From Candidatus Poribacteria bacterium (GTDB lineage Bacteria > Poribacteria > WGA-4E > WGA-3G): a DNA stretch of 64,000 nucleotides. Positions 52,421 through 62,025 of this stretch are shown piece after piece. Under the pieces are notes generated by a model that ran no database searches, had not been told where the DNA came from, and was given only the letters and a program-made list of their open reading frames with translations. Position numbers and translations under genes: made by a program. The DNA lies in contig OY282374.1 in the NCBI GenBank assembly GCA_958295815.1, positions 1,446,856 through 1,510,855 of the forward strand, in the 5' to 3' direction. The first letter of the stretch is position 1, and each line of letters begins with the position of its first letter.

Positions 52421-52541
52421 CTAATAAATGAAAACATTGGGTTGAAACCTGTATCCCAATCAAGTCTGGTTATTCGCGTATCCGACCCTCACTGTTATAG
52501 GTGAGATCGGAAAATCGCTTTGGAAAGTGAGAACTTCACGT

Positions 52542-54326
52542 ATGGCTATCAAAAGAGGAAATTCCGCAGATTCCTTTGAGGAGCAAGAGACGTTTGATAT
52601 CGTCTGGTATCAGCAGCAGATTCGTACACTCCAAGGGACGATTGATATGCTTCAAGGTGAACTGGAAGGCATGCGGCAGCAGCAGCGTGCAGTCTACGTC
52701 AAGGACCTTGAAACTCGACTCTATGAAATGCAACGTGAGTTGATGACAGCACACCGTCGTAACAAGAAGTTAACCGCTACACTACAAGAGGCGAAAGAAA
52801 AACTTCAGATCCTCAAGGAGAAGGTTGACCAGCTCAGCGCACCACCGAATAATTATGGAGTTTTCCTCGGCGCAAACGATGATGGGACCATTGATGTTGA
52901 TATCAGCGGCAGAAAATGGCGTGTCAATCTTGATCCTGGACTCAAAGACCAAGATCTCTCCATTGGGCAAGAAGTCATTGTCAATAGTGGCATGAACGTT
53001 GTCGGTATTAAAGCTGCTGAAAGACACGGAGATGTTGTCAAAATTAAGGAGCGAATTGATGAAGAACTCGCTATCGTGAGCCTTCGCACGGATGAAGAGC
53101 GGGTCGTTAGAGTTGCTGCATCCCTCAAAGAGGAGTCTTTGAAAGCTGGAGATAACGTGCTTCTCAACCATTCCACAAGCATGCTCATGGATAAACTTCC
53201 AAAGCGCGAAGTTGAAGATTTACTACTTGAAGAGGTGCCAGATATCGGCTATGCTGACATCGGAGGGCTTGATGTACAGATAGAGGCGATTCGCGATGCT
53301 ATAGAGATGCCATACCTCTACCCCAAGGAGTACGCTGAATTTAACCTTTCACCGCCGAAAGGGGTACTTCTTTACGGTCCACCGGGTTGTGGTAAGACCT
53401 TAATTGCCCGTGCTGTTGCTAGTGGTATTGCTGAACGTGTCCGCAAACAGACGGGTAGAGACGAAGTCCGAGGCTATTTCATTAACATCAAAGGACCTGA
53501 ACTCCTAAATAAATACGTCGGCGAAACCGAACGTAAAATTCGAGAAGTCTTCCAGAAGGCACGTGATAAGTCCAGAGAAGGTTTTCCGGTTATTATTTTC
53601 TTTGATGAGATGGATTCGCTCTTCCGCTCGAGAGGTATGGGGATTTCATCAGACATGGAGTCAACGCTTGTGCCGCAATTTCTCGCCGAAATTGATGGTG
53701 TTGAGAATCTACGAGATGTAATTGTCATTGGGGCGAGTAACCGTCAAGATTTGCTTGATCCAGCAGTTTTACGTCCCGGTAGGCTTGATATTAAAATTAA
53801 AATTGATCGTCCTAACTTGGACGGTGCCAGAGACATTTTTGGTATATACCTGACGCCGGAGCTGCCGTTTGCTGATGACTTATATCAGCAATTTGATGGT
53901 GATAAAGAGGCTATCGCAAAACAGTTCATTGATGTAGCGGCAAACGAAATGTACGCGACGACCGATGAGAATCGGTTCATTGAGGTAACTTATGCACGTG
54001 GTGAACGGGAGACCCTCTTTTTCAAAGATTTCGTCAGTGGTGCTATGATTGAGAATATCGTTTCACGAGCGAAGAAGATGGCTATCAAGCGTTTTATCGC
54101 CTCAGATGGAACTGATAAAGGCATGCGTCTTGAGGATCTCAAGGCAGCTATTCGGGAAGAATATCAGGAAAACGAAGATCTGCCTAACACCACGAATCCT
54201 GACGATTGGGCAAAAATTTCCGGACGCAAAGGTGAAAAGATTGTTAATATCCGTGCATTAATGAGTGAACCGGCACAGGAGAAGAAACAGAATGTCCGCG
54301 TAACTCGCGGTGGCACTTTTCTTTAG
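52542..54326 (+). CDS. mpa: Proteasome-associated ATPase (Mpa/ARC)
   Basis: About 594 residues. An N-terminal coiled coil (about 20-95) recruits Pup, two OB-fold subdomains form the collar (about 100-235), and an AAA+ ATPase follows with Walker A GPPGCGKT (279-286) and Walker B IIFFDEMDS. It unfolds pupylated proteins into the 20S core. The C-terminus ends GGTFL: a Phe-Leu end where mycobacterial Mpa has Tyr-Leu for docking to the alpha ring, so the docking tail is conservatively changed. The ATG at 52542 is chosen; an in-frame GTG at 52527 has no better site. First gene of the cluster. Confidence 0.95.
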   Translation: MAIKRGNSADSFEEQETFDIVWYQQQIRTLQGTIDMLQGELEGMRQQQRAVYVKDLETRLYEMQRELMTAHRRNKKLTATLQEAKEKLQILKEKVDQLSAPPNNYGVFLGANDDGTIDVDISGRKWRVNLDPGLKDQDLSIGQEVIVNSGMNVVGIKAAERHGDVVKIKERIDEELAIVSLRTDEERVVRVAASLKEESLKAGDNVLLNHSTSMLMDKLPKREVEDLLLEEVPDIGYADIGGLDVQIEAIRDAIEMPYLYPKEYAEFNLSPPKGVLLYGPPGCGKTLIARAVASGIAERVRKQTGRDEVRGYFINIKGPELLNKYVGETERKIREVFQKARDKSREGFPVIIFFDEMDSLFRSRGMGISSDMESTLVPQFLAEIDGVENLRDVIVIGASNRQDLLDPAVLRPGRLDIKIKIDRPNLDGARDIFGIYLTPELPFADDLYQQFDGDKEAIAKQFIDVAANEMYATTDENRFIEVTYARGERETLFFKDFVSGAMIENIVSRAKKMAIKRFIASDGTDKGMRLEDLKAAIREEYQENEDLPNTTNPDDWAKISGRKGEKIVNIRALMSEPAQEKKQNVRVTRGGTFL

Positions 54327-54340
54327 TTTTGTAGACAAAA

Positions 54341-55855
54341 ATGGAAATACCTATAATAATGGGAACAGAGACTGAGTACGGTATCTCAGTCAAAAATGCA
54401 CGTGAACAAGATCCGGTCGCTGCCTCGACTTTGGTAGTCAACGCTTATAAAAGTTGTAGAGACGATCTGCCAAGCGGTGCTGCTATCACGTGGGATTATG
54501 AACAAGAGAGTCCATTGATGGACGCACGCGGATTTCAGGTAGAAACCGAAACACCTATCTCCGAGGCTGATACAAGTAGTGCTGTCAATGACATCTTGAT
54601 AAACGGCGGGCGTTATTATGTCGATCATGCGCACCCTGAGTATTGTACGCCGGAATGTACCAACCCACGCGACTTGCTCCTATACGAGAAGGCAGGCGAA
54701 CTAATATTAGATGTCAGTCGAATCGCAGCGGAGCGTCTGCTCCTTGATAACCAAGAGGTTATCATATATAAAAACAATACGGATTACAAGGGGCATAGTT
54801 ATGGTGCTCATGAAAACTACCTCATGTCCCGAAAGGTTCCGTTTGATACTATTGTTGATGGGTTAATTCCGTTCCTTGTCACTCGGATTATTATCACTGG
54901 AAGCGGCAAAGTTGGGACGGAAAACGCAGGTGATGCCGTAGATTATCAAATCTCTCAACGTGCCGATTTCTTTGAACAGGAGGTCGGGTTGAGCACTATG
55001 GTGAATCGCCCGTTGATTAACACACGCGATGAGCCGCATGCTGATGATAAACTCTATCGACGCTTGCACGTCATTGTTGGCGATTCTAACATGTCTGAGT
55101 TCAGCATCTATCTCAAAGCCGGGATAACCGCTATCGTGCTCCAGTTAATTGAGAAAGGTGTTGTCGGAGATCAATTTAGTTTGAAGGAACCGGTCGCCGC
55201 TATTAAAAGTATCTCACGTGATCTGTCCTGTAAGGATCCGGTGGAACTCGAAGATGGAACGGAATGGACGCCAATTGAGGTGCAACGCGGATACCTGAAA
55301 CTCGCGCAGCAACACCTTACACCTGATGAACGGACACCGGTAGTTGAAGATGTTCTTGAAAAATGGCAATACGTGCTCGACAATTTAGAAATCGATCCGC
55401 GGCGTCTGAGTCAACATCTCGACTGGATTATTAAAAAGAAGCTGCTGGATGCCTACCGTAGGCGACACGGATATCAGTGGGACGATTCACATGTTCGGAT
55501 GCTTGATTTGCAGTACCACGATATTCGTCCAGACAAAGGGCTTTACATCAGACTGCTGAAAAATGGGCATGTTAAACGCTTACTGAGTCATGAAGAAATT
55601 GTGCACGCGATGCACTATCCACCTGTGGATACGCGGGCATACTTTCGGGGTACCTGTTTACGGAAGTTTCCCAAGCACATTTATAGTGCAAGTTGGAACT
55701 CTATGATTTTTATAAATCAATCTGGGGGACTTGACAAGATTATGATGGATCGTCCCCACTTCGGCACACAACAGATCGTTGGCGAACTACTGAATAACTG
55801 TACAGCAGAGGAGCTCGTTAGAGAAATCCGAGGCGAAGCTTCAAAACCGTATTAA
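54341..55855 (+). CDS. dop: Pup deamidase/depupylase
   Basis: 504 residues of the glutamine synthetase-like Pup ligase superfamily. It converts the C-terminal Gln of Pup to Glu and removes Pup from substrates. The ATP/magnesium site starts MGTETEYGI. The long insert of about 45 residues after NAYKSC (about 44-90) is the Dop loop, absent from PafA, and separates the two. DEPHADDKLYRRLHVIVGDSN is the shared core. The start lies 14 bases after mpa without a clear Shine-Dalgarno, suggesting coupling. Confidence 0.95.
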   Translation: MEIPIIMGTETEYGISVKNAREQDPVAASTLVVNAYKSCRDDLPSGAAITWDYEQESPLMDARGFQVETETPISEADTSSAVNDILINGGRYYVDHAHPEYCTPECTNPRDLLLYEKAGELILDVSRIAAERLLLDNQEVIIYKNNTDYKGHSYGAHENYLMSRKVPFDTIVDGLIPFLVTRIIITGSGKVGTENAGDAVDYQISQRADFFEQEVGLSTMVNRPLINTRDEPHADDKLYRRLHVIVGDSNMSEFSIYLKAGITAIVLQLIEKGVVGDQFSLKEPVAAIKSISRDLSCKDPVELEDGTEWTPIEVQRGYLKLAQQHLTPDERTPVVEDVLEKWQYVLDNLEIDPRRLSQHLDWIIKKKLLDAYRRRHGYQWDDSHVRMLDLQYHDIRPDKGLYIRLLKNGHVKRLLSHEEIVHAMHYPPVDTRAYFRGTCLRKFPKHIYSASWNSMIFINQSGGLDKIMMDRPHFGTQQIVGELLNNCTAEELVREIRGEASKPY

Positions 55856-55915
55856 CCTGCGTTGTGGGGTGTAGGATTCACTCTTAACCCTATCTCGCTT
55901 TATCAGGAGAAAACA

Positions 55916-56113
55916 ATGTCAACCGAAAAACAACAGGAACACCTTGAGCACCCTGTCGAGGAGACCGAAGACATTCAACCTAATGTTGAGCCCGGCGAAA
56001 TTGACGAGGAATTTGTCGAAGATTTGGACGCACTTCTTGATGAAATCGATGAAATCTTGGAAGAAGATTCACAAGAATTTGTCGAGAGTTATATTCAGCG
56101 GGGAGGGCAGTAG
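55916..56113 (+). CDS. pup: Prokaryotic ubiquitin-like protein Pup
   Basis: 65 residues, acidic and mostly disordered, with the helix-forming stretch FVEDLDALLDEIDEILEE for Mpa binding and the conserved tail FVESYIQRGGQ. The terminal residue is Gln, so Dop must deamidate it before PafA can link it to lysines. The start at 55916 lies six bases after AGGAG (55905-55909); the frame is open 18 codons upstream but those residues are not Pup-like. The stop is three bases from prcB. Confidence 0.96.
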   Translation: MSTEKQQEHLEHPVEETEDIQPNVEPGEIDEEFVEDLDALLDEIDEILEEDSQEFVESYIQRGGQ

Positions 56114-56115
56114 GA

Positions 56116-56910
56116 GTGCTTGACCTCAGTGATTACGGCACCTCCAACTTCTTTCAAATTCTTAAGCGTCGCCACCCGGACCTGTTAGCGACGCTTAATT
56201 CGTCTGATGGCGTCTCGAACACTCCTGTAACGGAGTCATCGTTCCGGCATTACGAAGGTACGACTGTTCTTGCTGTTGTCTACGATGGTGGTGTCGTCAT
56301 GGCAGGGGACAGACAGGCAACCGAAGGCTATCAGGTCGGCGAACGCCGAATTCAGAAAGTCTATCCAGTTGATCGGCACTCCGCGATCGCTGTTGCCGGA
56401 GCCGCCGGTCCCTGCATTGAGATGGCAAAACTCTTCCAAGTTGAAGTAGAATTTTATGAAAAGACTGAAGGCATGAGCCTCAGTTTGGAAGGACAGGCGA
56501 ACTTCCTCTCCCACTTAGTGCGTTCAAACCTCGCGCTTGCTATGCAGGGGTTAATTGTCTTGCCACTCTTTGCCGGTTATGACTTAAAACGGCAACGCGG
56601 TAGGATTTTCAAATATGATGCTGTCGGAGGTCGTTATGAGGAAGACGATTATTATGCGATCGGGTCCGGCGGTAAAGACGCACGCACAACCCTTAAGAAA
56701 CGATATAATTCGGGGATTACCCGTCAGGACGCACTTGAAATTGTAGCAGAAGCACTCTGGGATGCTGCCGATGAAGATATTGCAACAGGGGGTCCCGATC
56801 TCATCCGAAAAATTTTCCCAATACTTTACACCATTACTGAAGAAGGAGTTTCCGACATTCCTGAGGCGACCGTTGAAGCGCTATATCAGGAGTTAATATC
56901 ACGCCTATAG
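56116..56910 (+). CDS. prcB: 20S proteasome beta subunit
   Basis: 264 residues, with a 48-residue propeptide. The mature N-terminus is Thr49 after Gly48 (HYEG|TTVLAVVYDGG), the autocatalytic nucleophile. AGDRQAT and the Lys in RRIQKVYPVD belong to the active site, and SGGKDAR is the conserved SGG loop. It assembles with PrcA into the degradation chamber. The GTG start follows GGGAGGG at eight bases and sits just after the pup stop. Confidence 0.95.
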   Translation: MLDLSDYGTSNFFQILKRRHPDLLATLNSSDGVSNTPVTESSFRHYEGTTVLAVVYDGGVVMAGDRQATEGYQVGERRIQKVYPVDRHSAIAVAGAAGPCIEMAKLFQVEVEFYEKTEGMSLSLEGQANFLSHLVRSNLALAMQGLIVLPLFAGYDLKRQRGRIFKYDAVGGRYEEDDYYAIGSGGKDARTTLKKRYNSGITRQDALEIVAEALWDAADEDIATGGPDLIRKIFPILYTITEEGVSDIPEATVEALYQELISRL

Positions 56911-56990
56911 GGTTAGATTGATATTCTTGTAGGTAAACTAACTAACATTGGTGCCTCCTCCCTACTCCTTGGAATACAAAAAACACAAAC

Positions 56991-57716
56991 ATGTCCACAC
57001 CGTATTATGTTTCACCGGATCAAATTCGTCAGGATAAAGAGGATTTTGTCCGTCGCGGCATCGCGCAGGCGAAAGAAGTCGTAGTCTTAGAATACAGAGA
57101 TGGACTTCTGATGGTCGCTGAAAACCCACGCAAAACTATCTATAAAATTTCTGAAATTTACGACCGAATTGCGCTCGCAGCGGCAGGCAGAATTGCTGAA
57201 TATGAGGCGTTACGCGTCGCTGGTATCCGAGAGTCTGAAATTAAAGGCTTTCGCTACTATCGTGAGGATGTCACTGCGAAATGGTTGACGAACCTTTATT
57301 CACAACACATGGGGGCAGTCGCGCAAGCGTGGGACGCTAAACCTCTGGAGATTGAGTTGCTTGTCTGTGAGGTCGGTATGGTCGGTGCCGAGACGTCATC
57401 TGGGCTACAAGGTAACCAAATTTATCATATTGCGTTCGACGGTATCTATTCGGAGGAAGAAAAGTACGCCGTTATCGGCGGACGTGCCACGGAGATAACA
57501 GAAATTCTTGAGCAACACTATACAGATGGGTTGGAGATGTCAGCGGCACTCCGGCTCGTAACAGAAACTTTTCAGGCTGTTGAAGCAGATGTAGACACCG
57601 ATGATGATTATGAGATCACGCCTCACACTATAGAGGTGGCGTGTCTTGAGCAGGGTACTGAACGTCGGAAGTTCCGGCGACTCTCTACTGAAGAGGTTAC
57701 AGACCTTTTGTCGTGA
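56991..57716 (+). CDS. prcA: 20S proteasome alpha subunit
   Basis: 241 residues. The alpha-type start YYVSPDQIRQDKEDFVRRGIA forms the gate helix H0. No catalytic Thr is present. The body resembles actinobacterial PrcA (ENPRKTIYKISEIYDRIALAAAG). It forms the outer rings that Mpa docks on. The 80-base gap after prcB and the A-rich leader without a Shine-Dalgarno are unusual, so expression relative to prcB may be tuned. The acidic tail region VEADVDTDDDYE is a local feature. Confidence 0.94.
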   Translation: MSTPYYVSPDQIRQDKEDFVRRGIAQAKEVVVLEYRDGLLMVAENPRKTIYKISEIYDRIALAAAGRIAEYEALRVAGIRESEIKGFRYYREDVTAKWLTNLYSQHMGAVAQAWDAKPLEIELLVCEVGMVGAETSSGLQGNQIYHIAFDGIYSEEEKYAVIGGRATEITEILEQHYTDGLEMSAALRLVTETFQAVEADVDTDDDYEITPHTIEVACLEQGTERRKFRRLSTEEVTDLLS

Positions 57717-57799
57717 TTTTTTACTGTTTGATATTACACAGTTTATTGACAAATACAGGCAAATTCGTAGCGGAAGAGATGCTTGTGAAGGGGTAACTG

Positions 57800-59158
57800 A
57801 TGAACCGTAGAATTTACGGGTTAGAAACTGAATTCGGAATCATCTGGACGCCTGAGGTTCCGCGTAGAAAGACGCTCACAGTTCAGAATGTCGTGATGTA
57901 CCTCTTCCGCGAAATTGTTGCGGGAAGAATGTACCCTGATGTCTTCCTTGAAAACGGTGCCAGATTTTATCAAGACATAGGATGTCATCCAGAATATGCC
58001 ACCCCAGAATGTGATGATGTCGCTGAACTCGTTGCTCACGATAAAGCTGGCGAACGTATTATTACTCGCCTCGCGAGTACAGCCGAAAAACGCATGCGCA
58101 GTGATGGGTTCTATGGGAAAATCTCTATTTTTAAGAACAACTTGGATACACCGGGAAATACATACGGATGCCACGAAAACTATTTGATGGAACGCCATGT
58201 CGATTTCCGCCAATTAGCAGCGCAGTTGATTCCATTCTTTGTGACTCGGCAGGTCTTCGCAGGTGCTGGAAAAATCAAACCTAAACATCGTGGTTATTAT
58301 GCAATCTCGCAACGTGCTGAGCACATCCGAGAGGAAATTTCCATCGGAACGACGACCGCACGCGGGATTATCAACACACGTGATGAACCGCATGCGGATC
58401 GTGAGAAGTACAGACGTTTACATGTTATCGTCGGAGATTCCAATATGTCCGAATTTTCTACCTTTTTGAAGGTTGGAACAACCGGCATTATTCTCCGTAT
58501 GATTGAAGACAATTTCATTGAACAACGCTTCGCACTCCGAAACCCAGTCAAAGCCATACATGAAATTTCTGACGATATTACATGCAAGCATCTAATTGAA
58601 CTTCAAAGCGGAAAACGACTCTCAGCTGTTCAGCTACAGTGGGAATATTTGGAGTGTGCAAAGCGGTATCTTGAGCAAGCCGAATCTGATTCAACAACAA
58701 CCCAAATTATGGCGCGTTGGGAATATGTCCTCACCTGCTTGGAAAGCGATCCGATGCAGTTGGACCGCGAATTAGATTGGGTTATTAAATGGAAATGGCT
58801 ACAAGCCTATTTATCGAGACGCGGGTTTGACTGGGATGCCCCGCAAGTGAAACACTTAGATTTAAAATACCACAATGTGCGTCAGGATGAAAGTCTCTAC
58901 TATACGCTTGAAAACCGTGGGGAGATTGAGCGGATTGTCGGAAATCAGCAAATTCAGCACGCCGAACATTATCCACCTGAACGCACGCGAGCCAAGTTTC
59001 GAGGAAAATTCATCAAGAAGGTAAACGAAGGGAAAGTTCTGTGTGGCGTTAATTGGAGTTATATTCAGCTTTATGAACCCTACCAGATTCTTTATCTCTC
59101 GACGGATCCATTTAAACCGGAATTTGATGAAGCAAGTCGGACTATTTATTCAATCTAA
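57800..59158 (+). CDS. pafA: Pup--protein ligase
   Basis: 452 residues, a glutamine synthetase-like enzyme that phosphorylates the C-terminal Glu of deamidated Pup and joins it to substrate lysines. It begins RRIYGLETEFGI and lacks the Dop loop. The shared core INTRDEPHADREKYRRLHVIVGDSN and the small C-terminal domain are present. An AAGGGG site lies about seven bases before the ATG. Last gene of the cluster; followed by a palindromic element. Confidence 0.95.
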   Translation: MNRRIYGLETEFGIIWTPEVPRRKTLTVQNVVMYLFREIVAGRMYPDVFLENGARFYQDIGCHPEYATPECDDVAELVAHDKAGERIITRLASTAEKRMRSDGFYGKISIFKNNLDTPGNTYGCHENYLMERHVDFRQLAAQLIPFFVTRQVFAGAGKIKPKHRGYYAISQRAEHIREEISIGTTTARGIINTRDEPHADREKYRRLHVIVGDSNMSEFSTFLKVGTTGIILRMIEDNFIEQRFALRNPVKAIHEISDDITCKHLIELQSGKRLSAVQLQWEYLECAKRYLEQAESDSTTTQIMARWEYVLTCLESDPMQLDRELDWVIKWKWLQAYLSRRGFDWDAPQVKHLDLKYHNVRQDESLYYTLENRGEIERIVGNQQIQHAEHYPPERTRAKFRGKFIKKVNEGKVLCGVNWSYIQLYEPYQILYLSTDPFKPEFDEASRTIYSI

Positions 59159-59164
59159 ATTGCA

Positions 59165-59240
59165 GTTAGCAGTCAGCAATCGGCTATTAGCAAAGAGATG
59201 TCTGGTTTATCAATATCTCTTTAACCGACTACTGACAGCC
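59165..59240. repeat. Nested inverted repeat after pafA
   Basis: An inner perfect pair AAAGAGAT (59192-59199)/ATCTCTTT (59215-59222) is enclosed by an imperfect outer pair (59173-59186 against 59222-59235, 11 of 14 pairs). The flanks repeat CAGTTAGCAGTCAGCA-like words, also seen weakly near 22556-22575. It looks like a decayed miniature inverted-repeat element or a terminator between pafA and ppdK. Confidence 0.5.
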
Positions 59241-59272
59241 GACAATCTATAAACAATAACAGGAGGCTTTTG

Positions 59273-61906
59273 ATGCCACAACCAAAGTATGTCTACTTCT
59301 TTGGAGGCAGTGAGAGCGATGGCAACGCCACGATGCGGACCTTGCTCGGCGGAAAAGGGGCGAATCTCGCAGAGATGAGTAATCTCGGTATACCTGTCCC
59401 ACCCGGCTTCACTATCTCCACTGAGGTATGTAAATTATACTACGAAAATGACAAACGGTACCCCACGGGACTGGACCAACAGATTGACGAGAATTTAGCG
59501 AAATTAGAAGCCGCACTCGGCGCAAAATTCGGCGATACCGAAAACCCACTCCTGCTCTCTGTCCGTTCTGGTGCTGCTGTCTCAATGCCCGGTATGATGG
59601 ATACGATTCTCAACCTCGGCTTAAATGATGACGCGGTTCAGGGGCTGATCGCCAAATCCAAAAACAAACGTTTCGCTTACGATGCATATCGACGCTTCGT
59701 CCAGATGTTCGGAAACGTGGTACTCAACGTTGATCATGATGAATTTGAGCATTTACTCGAAGAGAAGAAAAAGTCAAAAGGTGTTGACCTGGATACTGAA
59801 TTAGATGCCCCCGATTTAGCGGCACTCGTTGAGGAATATAAGGCGGTTGTCAGACGGCACACAGGAAACGAGTTTCCTGATGAACCCCGGATGCAATTAG
59901 ATATGGCACGGGATGCTGTTTTTGAATCCTCTGGAAATCAACGCGCTATTACCTATCGTCGCCTCAACGATATTTCCGAGGAACTCGGACGCACCGCTGT
60001 CAACGTTCAAGCGATGGTATTCGGAAATATGGGCGGAACATCTGGATCAGGAGTCGCCTTTACCCGGAATCCGTCGACCGGCGCAAACCAATTTTACGGC
60101 GAATTCCTCATTAACGCTCAAGGTGAAGACGTGGTTGCTGGCATTCGCACACCGCTTCCAGTCATCGAATTGAGAAACATCTTGCCCGATGTGTATGATG
60201 AATTGGTCGAGATTGGCTTAAGCCTTGAGATGCACTATCGCGATATGCAAGACGTAGAGTTTACTATTCAAGATGGCAAACTCTACATGTTACAGACACG
60301 TAACGGGAAACGTACAGGTCAAGCTGCTGTCCGCATTGCCGTTGAGATGGTTGAGGAACGCTTGATCGATAAAAAGACTGCTTTAACGCGAGTCCCACCC
60401 AACGATTTGGATCAATTGTTGCATCCGAGCGTTGACCCAGATGCAACGGTTGAGGTTATCGCGCAAGGCTTGCCTGCTTCTCCAGGTGCGGCTGTTGGCA
60501 AGGTCGTCTTTACCGCACTTCACGCTGAAGAACTCGCAGCCGCTGGAGAGAAAGTCATCCTCGTCCGTGCTGAAACGTCCCCAGAGGATATCGGCGGTAT
60601 GGATGCCGCTGAAGGCATACTCACTGCTCGCGGCGGTATGACAAGCCACGCTGCGGTCGTTGCACGCGGGATGGGAAAAAGCTGTGTTGCGGGGTGTTCT
60701 GCGCTGTTTATCAATGAAGAAGCACGGGAATTTTACGCCGAAGGGAAGCGCTACGCTGAAGGGGATTACATTACGCTTAACGGATCCACAGGCGATGTTC
60801 TCAATGGACAGGTGGCACTTATCCAACCTGAATTGAGTGGACAATTTGGGACGCTCATGGAATGGGCAGATGAGGTCAGATCCTTAGGCGTTCGCACGAA
60901 TGCGGATACACCTGAAGATGCAGAAAATGCCAGACAATTTGGCGCGGAAGGTATCGGACTTTGCCGCACTGAACACATGTTCTTCGGTGCAGGAATTGAT
61001 GCCATTCGTGAGATGATTCTCGCTGACGATATGGAGGAACGCCAACAGGCATTGGCGAAACTTTTACCGCATCAGCGTTCGGACTTCATCGGTATCTTTG
61101 AGGCGATGGCAGGCTATCCGGTCACTATCCGTACCCTTGATCCACCGCTCCATGAATTCTTGCCGAAAAGCGAGAGCGAGATCCTTGAGCTTGCAGGGCG
61201 AATTAACGTTGAACCGCAAAAGCTTCGTGAGCGCGTTGAAGAATTGCACGAGTTCAATCCTATGCTGGGGCATCGTGGATGTAGGCTCGGTATCGTCTAC
61301 CCAGAGATAACCGAAATGCAGGCGCGCGCGATCTTTGAAGCCGCTGTTGATGTCTCGAAACGCGGTATCGCGGTTCTGCCAGAGATTATGATTCCGCTCG
61401 TTGGGCATATCAACGAATTGTCCTTACAACGTAAAGTTGTTGTTGACACAGCGGAAACCGTGTTTAAAGAAACCGGGACCCGGGTTGAATACCTCACCGG
61501 CACAATGATTGAACTGCCACGCGCAGCACTCACCGCTGACAAAATCGCCGCCGAAGCTGAATTCTTCTCCTACGGCACCAATGATCTCACCCAGACAACA
61601 TTCGGGATGAGTCGTGATGACGCAGCGAAATTCCTTGATGATTACGTCAGGAATGGTATTCTCGAATACGATCCGTTCCAGGTACTTGATCAAGAGGGTG
61701 TAGGTAGTCTCTTGCAAATCGGATCTGAAAAAGGGCGGGCGACGCGTCCCGATTTGAAAGTCGGTATCTGTGGCGAGCACGGTGGAGAACCACATTCTGT
61801 GAAATTCTGCCACGGCTTAGGGTTTGATTATGTTTCGTGTTCCCCATTCCGTGTGCCGATTGCCCGACTCTCCGCAGCACAAGCTGTCATTGAAGACGAA
61901 GTTTAG
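59273..61906 (+). CDS. ppdK: Pyruvate, phosphate dikinase
   Basis: 877 residues, the usual length. It interconverts pyruvate, ATP and phosphate with PEP, AMP and pyrophosphate. The N-terminal ATP-grasp domain has LGGKGANLAEM; the swivelling His domain has GGMTSHAAVVARGMGKSC with the phospho-His; the C-terminal PEP barrel has GLCRTEHMFF and GICGEHGGEP with the catalytic Cys. The ATG at 59273 lies six bases after AGGAGG. It probably serves gluconeogenesis or pyrophosphate-linked glycolysis. Confidence 0.96.
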   Translation: MPQPKYVYFFGGSESDGNATMRTLLGGKGANLAEMSNLGIPVPPGFTISTEVCKLYYENDKRYPTGLDQQIDENLAKLEAALGAKFGDTENPLLLSVRSGAAVSMPGMMDTILNLGLNDDAVQGLIAKSKNKRFAYDAYRRFVQMFGNVVLNVDHDEFEHLLEEKKKSKGVDLDTELDAPDLAALVEEYKAVVRRHTGNEFPDEPRMQLDMARDAVFESSGNQRAITYRRLNDISEELGRTAVNVQAMVFGNMGGTSGSGVAFTRNPSTGANQFYGEFLINAQGEDVVAGIRTPLPVIELRNILPDVYDELVEIGLSLEMHYRDMQDVEFTIQDGKLYMLQTRNGKRTGQAAVRIAVEMVEERLIDKKTALTRVPPNDLDQLLHPSVDPDATVEVIAQGLPASPGAAVGKVVFTALHAEELAAAGEKVILVRAETSPEDIGGMDAAEGILTARGGMTSHAAVVARGMGKSCVAGCSALFINEEAREFYAEGKRYAEGDYITLNGSTGDVLNGQVALIQPELSGQFGTLMEWADEVRSLGVRTNADTPEDAENARQFGAEGIGLCRTEHMFFGAGIDAIREMILADDMEERQQALAKLLPHQRSDFIGIFEAMAGYPVTIRTLDPPLHEFLPKSESEILELAGRINVEPQKLRERVEELHEFNPMLGHRGCRLGIVYPEITEMQARAIFEAAVDVSKRGIAVLPEIMIPLVGHINELSLQRKVVVDTAETVFKETGTRVEYLTGTMIELPRAALTADKIAAEAEFFSYGTNDLTQTTFGMSRDDAAKFLDDYVRNGILEYDPFQVLDQEGVGSLLQIGSEKGRATRPDLKVGICGEHGGEPHSVKFCHGLGFDYVSCSPFRVPIARLSAAQAVIEDEV

Positions 61907-61939
61907 TGCAAGGTAAAATGTATTGTTATTGTTAGGTAT

Positions 61940-61960
61940 GGCGCGCTTTGTAGGCGCGCC
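61940..61960 (+). terminator. ppdK terminator hairpin
   Basis: GGCGCGC (61940-61946) pairs with GCGCGCC (61954-61960) around TTTGTAG, followed after seven bases by CTTTTTG. It shares its GGCGCGCT opening with the hairpin at 5550. Confidence 0.55.
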
Positions 61961-61989
61961 TGCCTTGCTTTTTGTAATGCATAGTAGTA

Positions 61990-62007
61990 GGCACATGCCG
62001 TTGTGCC
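61990..62007 (+). other. Leader hairpin of cupin gene
   Basis: GGCACA (61990-61995) and TGTGCC (62002-62007) enclose TGCCGT. It ends 18 bases before the cupin start; AAGGA follows as ribosome site. Confidence 0.35.
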
Positions 62008-62025
62008 GTTACAAGGACAATCTAT

